The notes under the pieces are model-generated. The model did no database searches. It was not told where the DNA came from and was given only the letters and a program-made list of their open reading frames with translations. The position numbers and the translations under genes are program-made. From Symbioplanes lichenis (GTDB lineage Bacteria; Actinomycetota; Actinomycetes; Mycobacteriales; Micromonosporaceae), in contig NZ_JAUZQD010000001.1 of the NCBI RefSeq assembly GCF_030709675.1, forward strand, positions 372,001-436,000: 64,000 nt of DNA, written 5' to 3'. Numbering within the stretch: the stretch's first letter is position 1; each line of letters begins with the position of its first letter. Of the stretch, positions 58,887 through 64,000 are shown in pieces.

Positions 58887-59790
58887 GGGTGATCGCTCCC
58901 GCCCGCTGCTCGATCTCGGCCACGGTCAGGGTGGGGCGTCCGCCCGGGTGCCCGACGGTCGCCCCGGACGCCGCGACCGCCCACCGCGCGGCGTAGTCGT
59001 AATCTTTGCCACTCAGTAGTGCTGCCGTGAGCGCCGCCGTGAACGCATCACCGCCCCCGGTGGTGTCCATCACATCTTCCTTGGTGAGCGGCAGCCGTAC
59101 GTGCCCGTCCTCCCACACGAACAAGTTGCCCCCCTCGACGCCGAGCGCCAGCAGCTTCGGGCCCTTCCCCAGCAGCTCCCGCGCCCGCTCCACGGTGGGC
59201 TCGCCGCCGCACAGCAGGTCGGCCTCCTGCTCGTCCGCGCGCAACACGCCGGCGTGACCGAGCAACTCGTCGCGCGTGTCCTCGTCCGGCACGCCGTCGA
59301 GAACCACCAGCCCGCCGGCGTCGTGGCCGATCCGGGCGGCGGCCAGCACGGCAGCGGGTGGTTGCTGCAGTTGCACGAGTACGGCGTCCGCGCCCGCGAT
59401 CACGTCGTGCGCCCGCAGCACGTCGTCCTCGGTGAGCAGCACCGGCTCGGGGAGATGCTGAACATAGCGCCACGTGCCGTCGCCGTCGAGCACCTCGACG
59501 ATGAGCCCGGTCAGCGTCCCGGGGCGCCGGACCACCGCCCCGACGCCGATCCCGTCCCGGCGGGCCTGGTCGAGCAGGACGTCCCCGATGACGTCGTCGC
59601 CGGCCACGGCGATCAGCTGGGGGCGTACACCCAGCTGGGCCAGACCCACCGCCTGGTTGGCGCCCTTTCCGCCGAGCTGCTCGCGCCGCGCGGAGGCGTC
59701 GGCGGCCTCCCCCGCCCCGGGGGCGGCGTCGACGGACAGGACGAGGTCACGGGCTAGTTGGCCGGCCACGGCGGCAGTGGGAGCGTGCAC
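58879..59790 (-). CDS. PfkB-family carbohydrate kinase, ribokinase-like
   Basis: A 303-residue sugar kinase. The sugar-binding N-terminus includes EQLGGKGANQAVGLAQLGVRPQLIAVAGDDVIGD, as in ribokinases. The PfkB signature 2 is VMDTTGGGDAFTAALTAALL with predicted catalytic Asp248. Substrate is probably a pentose or the sugar released by the overlapping GH65 enzyme (inference). The GTG giving VHAPTAAVAGQ was chosen, with AGGGG just upstream; the frame runs 18 codons further without a better start. First gene of a two-gene operon, divergent from the GAF gene. Confidence 0.85.
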   Translation of the reverse strand: MHAPTAAVAGQLARDLVLSVDAAPGAGEAADASARREQLGGKGANQAVGLAQLGVRPQLIAVAGDDVIGDVLLDQARRDGIGVGAVVRRPGTLTGLIVEVLDGDGTWRYVQHLPEPVLLTEDDVLRAHDVIAGADAVLVQLQQPPAAVLAAARIGHDAGGLVVLDGVPDEDTRDELLGHAGVLRADEQEADLLCGGEPTVERARELLGKGPKLLALGVEGGNLFVWEDGHVRLPLTKEDVMDTTGGGDAFTAALTAALLSGKDYDYAARWAVAASGATVGHPGGRPTLTVAEIEQRAGAITRG

Positions 59791-59941
59791 GTTCCCCTGA
59801 TACCCGACAGTTTGTGCGACATTCCCGCGCCCACGCCGCCCCACCTCGGATTTTCCGCGTTCACGCCATTGCGCGGGGCCCCTGAGCGCTCACTACGCTC
59901 ATTCCTGAGACTTTGCTGACTTTCTTCTCTCTGGGGGACTT

Positions 59942-60520
59942 GTGACCAACAGCAGTCCGGTGTCCGGGGGCGCCTACGAATACCTGGACAACGTCGGCCC
60001 GGAGGAGCGCCGCCGGCTCGAGGCCGTCCGCCGCTACCGGCTCGTCGACCAGCCGGTCGAGGACGCGTACGACCGGATCGCCTTCGTCGCGGGAGCCATC
60101 TTCGAGACCCCGATCGCCACGGTGTCCCTGGTCGAGCAGGACCGGGTGTGGCTGGCCGCCTGCCAGGGCCTCACCGGCGTCCGCGAGCTGGGCCGCGAGC
60201 CGGGGCTCTGCGCGTCCGTTATCGCCCAGGACGACGTCTACGTGATCAACAACGCCGCCGTCGACCCGCGCACGCTGGAGCACCCACTGGTCCGGGGCGA
60301 GCTCGGGCTGCGCTTTTACGCGGCCGCTCCCATCCGCACCCACGACGGCTACCGCCTCGGCACGGTCAACGTGATCGACAACCGCCCGCGCGAGACGACG
60401 CCCCGGCAGCTCCAGGCGCTGGAGCATCTCGCCGCCATGGTCGCCGACGAGCTCGAGCTGCGCCTCATGGTCGTCCGCAGCGCCGCCGCCGAGGAGCGGA
60501 TGCGGCAGACCGTCAGCTGA
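59942..60520 (+). CDS. Stand-alone GAF-domain protein
   Basis: A 192-residue soluble protein. It opens with the helical lead GPEERRRLEAVRRYRLVDQPVEDAYDRIAFVAGAIFETPIATVSLVEQDRVWLAACQGL, typical of GAF domains found before kinases or cyclases. It continues with LCASVIAQDDVYVINNAAVDPRTLEHPLVRGELGLRFYAAAPIRTHDGYRLGTVNVID. No output domain follows, and the end is a helical tail. It may bind a small ligand and act on a partner protein. GTG start with GGGGGA 3 nt before it. The 270 bp after it hold an octamer minisatellite and no gene. Confidence 0.8.
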   Translation: MTNSSPVSGGAYEYLDNVGPEERRRLEAVRRYRLVDQPVEDAYDRIAFVAGAIFETPIATVSLVEQDRVWLAACQGLTGVRELGREPGLCASVIAQDDVYVINNAAVDPRTLEHPLVRGELGLRFYAAAPIRTHDGYRLGTVNVIDNRPRETTPRQLQALEHLAAMVADELELRLMVVRSAAAEERMRQTVS

Positions 60521-60537
60521 CCTTGTCGCGTTCCTCT

Positions 60538-60641
60538 GCTCATTCGCTCGTTCGCTCGTTCGCTCATCTGCTCGTTTGCTCGTCTGCTCGTTTGCTCGTC
60601 TGCTCGTTTGCTCGTTCGTTCGTCTGCTCGTTTGCTCATGT
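60538..60641. repeat. Octamer minisatellite, 13 units of 8 bp
   Basis: Thirteen consecutive 8-bp units, consensus GCTCGTYY (most often GCTCGTTT, GCTCGTCT or GCTCGTTC). They run without interruption from 18 bp after the GAF-gene stop. GC content is far below that of the surroundings. The following 145 bp up to the lipid kinase show a pyrimidine-rich plus strand but no gene. Confidence 0.92.
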
Positions 60642-60788
60642 GCGGGGCTCCGCGGTCCTCCGTGGGGCCTCGCGCTCCTGCTCCGCTTCCGCCGCGCCTT
60701 CCCGTTCCGTCTCCCGCGCCTTCCCTGCTCCGCTTCTCCCGCGCCTCCCGTTGCTTCAAATTCGGGCGGTTCGGGTATCGGCGTCCCT

Positions 60789-61694
60789 ATGCGGACCCCC
60801 CGGAAAGTCGCCGTCATCGCGCACCGGCGCAAGACCCTCGGCGGCGGGCTCGACGAGCTGCGCCGCCGGATCACCGACGAGGGCATCGAGGAGCTCCTCT
60901 GGCACGAGGTGCCGAAGAGCAAGAAGGCGCCCAAACAGCTGCGCCGCGCCGTCGAGAAGAAGCCCGACCTGATCGTGGTCTGGGGCGGCGACGGCATGGT
61001 GCAGCGCAGCCTCGACACGCTCGCCGGCCTCAAGGCGAAGATCCCGATCGCGATCATCCCGGCCGGCACCGCGAACCTGCTGGCCACGAACCTCGGCATC
61101 CCGCACGACCTGGCCGCGGCCGTCGACATCGCCTTCCGCGGCGCGCCGAGGAAGCTCGACCTCGGCGTCTTCAACGGCGAGCACTTCGCGGTCATGGCCG
61201 GCATCGGCTTCGACGGCGCCATGATCCACGACGCGGACGGCAAGCTGAAGGACCGGATGGGCAAGCTCTCCTACGTCTGGACCGGCCTGCGCCACCTCGA
61301 GGACCCCGCCCCCAAGGCGAAGATCAAAGTGGACGGTACGAACTGGTTCGCCGACACCGCGAGCTGCGTCCTCGTCGGCAACGTCAGCATGATCACCGGC
61401 GGCATCACGGCCTTCGACGACGCCAAGCCGGACGACGGCTGGCTCGACGTCGGCGTGGCCACCGCCCGGGGCACCACCGAATGGGCCCGCACCATGGGCC
61501 GGATGGCGGTCGGCCGCTCGGACAAATCGCCCTTCGTGCACATGACCCGCGCCCGCCGCATCGACGTCACCCTCAAGCAACCCCTGACCTACGAACTCGA
61601 CGGCGGCGCCCGCGACGCAGTCAAGAAGATCCGAGTCGAAGTGGCGCCCGCCGCTGTCAAGGTCCTGGTGCCCCGCCAACGATCGGATAGCTGA
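60789..61694 (+). CDS. Diacylglycerol kinase-family lipid kinase
   Basis: A 301-residue DAGK_cat protein. The nucleotide-binding motif is LIVVWGGDGMVQRSLDTLAG (GGDG at 66-69), then IAIIPAGTANLLATNLGIP. A C-terminal sandwich domain (KLDLGVFNGEHFAVMAGIGFDGAMIHDADGKLKDRMG) follows. It would phosphorylate diacylglycerol, sphingoid or a similar lipid at the membrane face, as in the YegS/DgkB group. The N-terminus (RTPRKVAVIAHRRKTLGGGLDELRRRI) fits the family start. No SD is evident before the ATG. No operon partner. Confidence 0.88.
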   Translation: MRTPRKVAVIAHRRKTLGGGLDELRRRITDEGIEELLWHEVPKSKKAPKQLRRAVEKKPDLIVVWGGDGMVQRSLDTLAGLKAKIPIAIIPAGTANLLATNLGIPHDLAAAVDIAFRGAPRKLDLGVFNGEHFAVMAGIGFDGAMIHDADGKLKDRMGKLSYVWTGLRHLEDPAPKAKIKVDGTNWFADTASCVLVGNVSMITGGITAFDDAKPDDGWLDVGVATARGTTEWARTMGRMAVGRSDKSPFVHMTRARRIDVTLKQPLTYELDGGARDAVKKIRVEVAPAAVKVLVPRQRSDS

Positions 61695-61821
61695 CACCCC
61701 GGCGCGTCACCATCGTCCCGGCATAAGCCGTCCATGCCCACATATCCCCTGGATGCGGACGTACCGGAGCCCCACACTGAGGTCATCCGGCACCACTACG
61801 CCGCACTCCAGGGGGTTTCGC

Positions 61822-62058
61822 ATGTCGTCCCACCAGAGTTCCGCAGTGAGCGTCGCAGTGCTGATCACGGCCGTCGGCGTGATCACGATCGGCTACCGCG
61901 CGGGCCGCACCCACGCCGCCCTCCGCGACCTGCGCGCCGCCAAGCGCGACGTCCCGGCCAAGCGCAAAGTCTTCTGGAACAACGCCCGCCCACTCATCGT
62001 AGGCACCGCCGTCCTGATGCTGACCCTCTTCGCCGCCGCCTACGCCGCCGGCACCTGA
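61822..62058 (+). CDS. Small two-TM membrane protein
   Basis: A 78-residue protein with two hydrophobic helices (SVAVLITAVGVITIGYRAG and PLIVGTAVLMLTLFAAAYAAG). They are joined by a basic cytoplasmic loop RTHAALRDLRAAKRDVPAKRKVFWNN. GGGGG lies 6 nt before the ATG and codon bias is coding-like. Function unknown. Degenerate 30-bp repeats begin right after the stop. Confidence 0.6.
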   Translation: MSSHQSSAVSVAVLITAVGVITIGYRAGRTHAALRDLRAAKRDVPAKRKVFWNNARPLIVGTAVLMLTLFAAAYAAGT

Positions 62059-62161
62059 CCGCCCACGGCCCCGCCGCCCCTGACCGCCCATCACCTACAC
62101 CGCCGGCACCCGACCGCCCATCGCACCGCCCACGCCACGGGCACCCGACCGCCCACCGCCC

Positions 62162-62251
62162 ATGCCGCCGACTGACGCCCGCCCGCCGCCCATGCCGCCG
62201 GCACCCGACCGTCCACCGCCTATGCCGCTGGCACCTGACCGCCCACCCGCC
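62162..62251. repeat. 30-bp degenerate tandem repeat, three copies
   Basis: Units starting at 62162, 62192 and 62222 share ATGCCGCYGGCACCYGACCG followed by a CCCACCGCC-like tail. Degenerate copies run back to about 62050. The frame read through it gives only Pro/Arg strings, so it is treated as noncoding. Confidence 0.75.
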
Positions 62252-62305
62252 GCCGGAAGTCGCCTCGCCGCCCGCCATCGCTGCCGGGCGACGAAGACCA
62301 TCCCG

Positions 62306-63415
62306 TCAGAGCTGCTGCCACCAACCGTCCACAGCCGGCGGGTTGTCCACATCGACCCGCTCGCCCGGACGCGGGATCGCGAGCGTCACGTCGCGCGCCT
62401 TCGCCTCGCGCCAGGTGCGGTCGGCCGGCTCGGTCCAGTCGTGCAGCGCCAGGTTGAACGTGGCCCAGTGCACCGGGATCATCACCTTGCCCCGGACGTC
62501 CACATGGGTCGCCACGCCGTCCTCCGGGAACATGTGGATGTCCGGCCACTCGGCACTGTAGGCCCCGACCTGCACCAGCGTCACGTCGAACGGCCCGTGC
62601 TGCTCGCCGACCCGCGCGAAGCCCGGGTGGTAACCCGTGTCGCCGGAGTAGAACGCCTTGCGCGTCGGCCCGTTGATCACCCAGGAGGCCCACAGCGTCT
62701 CGTCGCGCGAGAAGCCGCGGCCGGAGAAGTGACGCGCCTCCGTGGCGATGAACTCGATGCCGGCGACCGTGGCCTTCTCGTCCCAGTCCAGCTCGATGAT
62801 CCGGGTGGCCGGCACGCCCCACCGCTCCAGGTGCGCCCCGATGCCCAGCGGCACCAGGAAGGGCGCGGACTGCAGGTCCACCAGGTTGCGGATCGTCTCC
62901 ATGTCCAGGTGGTCGTAGTGGTCGTGGGAGATCAGCACCGCGTCGAGCGGCGGGAGCTCGCGCAGCGCGACCGGCGGCTCGTGCAGCCGCTTCGGGCCCT
63001 GCAGCCGCGACGGGGAGCAGCGGTCGCTCCACACCGGGTCGAGCAGGACGCGGCGGCCTTCGATCTCGATCAGGGCGGACGAGTGGCCGTACCAAGTCAC
63101 GTAAAGCCCGTCGCCACCGGTCTCCGGGGTGACGAGCGGCACCGGCGACCCGGGACGCCGCCGGTCGCGGTCGCGCAGGGTGGCCGCCAGCAGGGCCGGC
63201 ATCGAGCCGGGCGCGATCTCCGTGCCCGGCAGGGTGTTCCGGAACTTGCCGTCCGAGAACTGGGGTGAGCGACGGTAACGCTCGGCCCGCTCGCCGGCCG
63301 CGCGCTTGCCGATCTGCCGCGAGCCCATCTGCAGCGGGATGTCCTTCGCGGCCCACACCGCCGCGGCGCCCACCGCGAGGGCGATCCAGGCCCCGGTACG
63401 CCTCTTCTTCGCCAT
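62306..63415 (-). CDS. Metallo-beta-lactamase-fold hydrolase, NAPE-PLD/UlaG-like
   Basis: A 369-residue protein. A basic N-terminus and one hydrophobic helix (WIALAVGAAAVWAAKDI) anchor or export it. The MBL domain includes GLYVTWYGHSSALIEIEGRRVLLDPVWSDR and the metal motif ISHDHYDHLD. RKAFYSGDTGYHPGFARVG and a late VMIPVHWATFNLALHDW also fit. This block order matches the NAPE-hydrolysing phospholipase D-like/UlaG-type group, which cuts phosphodiesters or lactones. GGAGGA lies 7 nt before the ATG. Substrate unknown; a membrane-lipid role would fit the anchor. Confidence 0.85.
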   Translation of the reverse strand: MAKKRRTGAWIALAVGAAAVWAAKDIPLQMGSRQIGKRAAGERAERYRRSPQFSDGKFRNTLPGTEIAPGSMPALLAATLRDRDRRRPGSPVPLVTPETGGDGLYVTWYGHSSALIEIEGRRVLLDPVWSDRCSPSRLQGPKRLHEPPVALRELPPLDAVLISHDHYDHLDMETIRNLVDLQSAPFLVPLGIGAHLERWGVPATRIIELDWDEKATVAGIEFIATEARHFSGRGFSRDETLWASWVINGPTRKAFYSGDTGYHPGFARVGEQHGPFDVTLVQVGAYSAEWPDIHMFPEDGVATHVDVRGKVMIPVHWATFNLALHDWTEPADRTWREAKARDVTLAIPRPGERVDVDNPPAVDGWWQQL

Positions 63416-63490
63416 GCGCGCTTCCTCCGTCAGGATTGATGTTCCGGTACTCAAGTGTGGCCGTGGAGGGCCACGGGTCGCCACATGGAC

Positions 63491-63506
63491 CTGAGGACGT
63501 CCTCAG
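63491..63506. promoter_or_regulatory. 16-bp perfect palindrome between divergent genes
   Basis: CTGAGGACGTCCTCAG lies 28 bp before the GTG of the LURP-one-like gene and 76 bp before the start of the MBL gene on the other strand. Its position suits an operator for one or both genes. The binding protein is unknown. Confidence 0.5.
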
Positions 63507-63533
63507 CTTCGGATGTATGTCACACTGCCGCGC

Positions 63534-64000
63534 GTGACCGCCGACACCCTGCAACAGCAGCAGCAATTCATCGTCCGCCAGCGCATCCGCCTGATGGTCA
63601 ACCAGTACGAGGTGCACGCCGCCGCCCCGGACGGATCCGAGGCCGGGCTGCTCGCCTTCGCCCAGCAGAAGCGGATGGCCTTCAAGGAGCAGGTGACCCT
63701 CTACACCGACGACTCCAAGTCCACTCCCGTGCTCGGGTTCAAGGCTCGCCAGGTCATGGACCTCGGCGCCACGTACGACGTCACGGACGCGACCGGCACT
63801 CCTATCGGCTCCTTCCGCAAGAACTTCAGGGCTTCGCTGCTGCGCTCGACGTGGCACCTCGACCAGCCCGGGTACGGCGAGCTGACCGGTCAGGAGACCA
63901 ACCAGTGGGTCGCCATCCTGCGCCGCTTCGTCGAGTCGCTGTCGTGGCTGCCCTACCACTTCGACTTCGTGCTGAACGGCCGTCCGGGCTTCAGCGTGGT
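63534..64000 (+). CDS. LURP-one/phospholipid-scramblase-like protein, 3'-truncated by window
   Basis: 155 codons are visible, beginning VTADTLQQQQQFIVRQRIRL and continuing MVNQYEVHAAAPDGSEAGLLAFAQQKRMAFKEQVTLY. LGFKARQVMDLGATYDVTDATGTPIGSFRKNFRASLLRSTWHL then leads towards a hydrophobic segment. The closed beta-barrel pattern with paired 'FKEQV/FRKNF' strands fits the tubby-like LURP-one-related or scramblase family. Function in bacteria is unclear; membrane-lipid binding is suspected. GTG start without a clear SD; an upstream ATG is out of frame. The C-terminus lies beyond the window. Confidence 0.75.
   Translation, partial: MTADTLQQQQQFIVRQRIRLMVNQYEVHAAAPDGSEAGLLAFAQQKRMAFKEQVTLYTDDSKSTPVLGFKARQVMDLGATYDVTDATGTPIGSFRKNFRASLLRSTWHLDQPGYGELTGQETNQWVAILRRFVESLSWLPYHFDFVLNGRPGFSV

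Noticed and set aside
60538..60766. A minus-strand open frame reading a regular RADEQTSR-type repeat, like a coiled-coil protein
   Set aside because: The frame arises from the 8-bp DNA repeat, which produces an 8-residue period in any frame; no start, RBS or conserved ends.
62095..62352. Gly/Arg- or Pro-rich open frames on both strands in the repeat region
   Set aside because: Composition follows the 30-bp repeats; no RBS and no biased third positions.

Overview
The window is about 64 kb of chromosome from a high-GC actinomycete, most likely a filamentous member of the Micromonosporaceae (Actinoplanes- or Micromonospora-like). Supporting signs are GC-saturated third codon positions, frequent GTG starts, ATGA/GTGA stop-start overlaps, an Lsr2 nucleoid protein, a probable F420-dependent luciferase-like enzyme, an ECF sigma/zinc anti-sigma pair and an ACT-GNAT protein acetyltransferase. 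The family placement is inference. I saw no rRNA, tRNA, phage, transposase or CRISPR array. The region reads as ordinary core/accessory chromosome with a few decayed genes and an unusual number of short tandem repeats.

Layout. 0-9.5 kb: luciferase-like oxidoreductase tail, methyltransferase, acyl-CoA synthetase, CDP-alcohol phosphatidyltransferase, a TRAP-TAXI transporter pair, DUF6907 and XRE genes, a GNAT and a shortened flavoprotein. 9.5-20 kb: a membrane protein/histidine kinase/NarL-type regulator operon, a SIS-domain plus GH16/CBM operon behind a well-formed promoter, a FadD-type ligase, a serine-peptidase remnant, an unknown two-gene unit, a repeat-rich gap and lsr2. 20-28 kb: a three-subunit molybdenum hydroxylase, an NAD-epimerase-like protein, a frameshifted small gene, a HhH-GPD glycosylase, a ROK kinase and a HAD hydrolase. 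27.8-32.8 kb: a 5-oxoprolinase (pxpABC) operon with a DUF1445 protein, an NRAMP-like transporter and a GntR regulator. Paired palindromes sit exactly on the operon's promoter. 33-42 kb: a 1024-residue GGDEF-EAL protein, then envelope proteins (Asn/Gly-rich, DUF4142, lipoprotein) beside an ECF sigma/anti-sigma pair. Matching ECF-like promoters precede sigma and the lipoprotein gene.

42-50 kb: a one-direction array herA - mre11(sbcD) - rad50(sbcC) - nurA, the arrangement best known from archaeal DNA-end resection operons, preceded by a RibD-like reductase. 50-56.6 kb: LacI regulator, two ACT-domain proteins (one fused to GNAT), a GNAT, a dethiobiotin synthetase fused to a roughly 300-residue Pro-rich repeat arm, and a CBS/CorC protein. 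56.6-64 kb: a GH65 phosphorylase-type enzyme overlapping a PfkB sugar kinase, a GAF protein, an octamer minisatellite, a diacylglycerol-kinase-like lipid kinase, a small membrane protein, a metallo-beta-lactamase-fold hydrolase and a truncated LURP-one-like protein.

The best candidates for a second look are the bacterial HerA-Mre11-Rad50-NurA operon, the pxp operator architecture, the BioD fusion, the self-duplicated linker in the response regulator, and the recurring minisatellites at gene ends and in-frame. Gene functions rest on motif recognition by eye; no database search was run.
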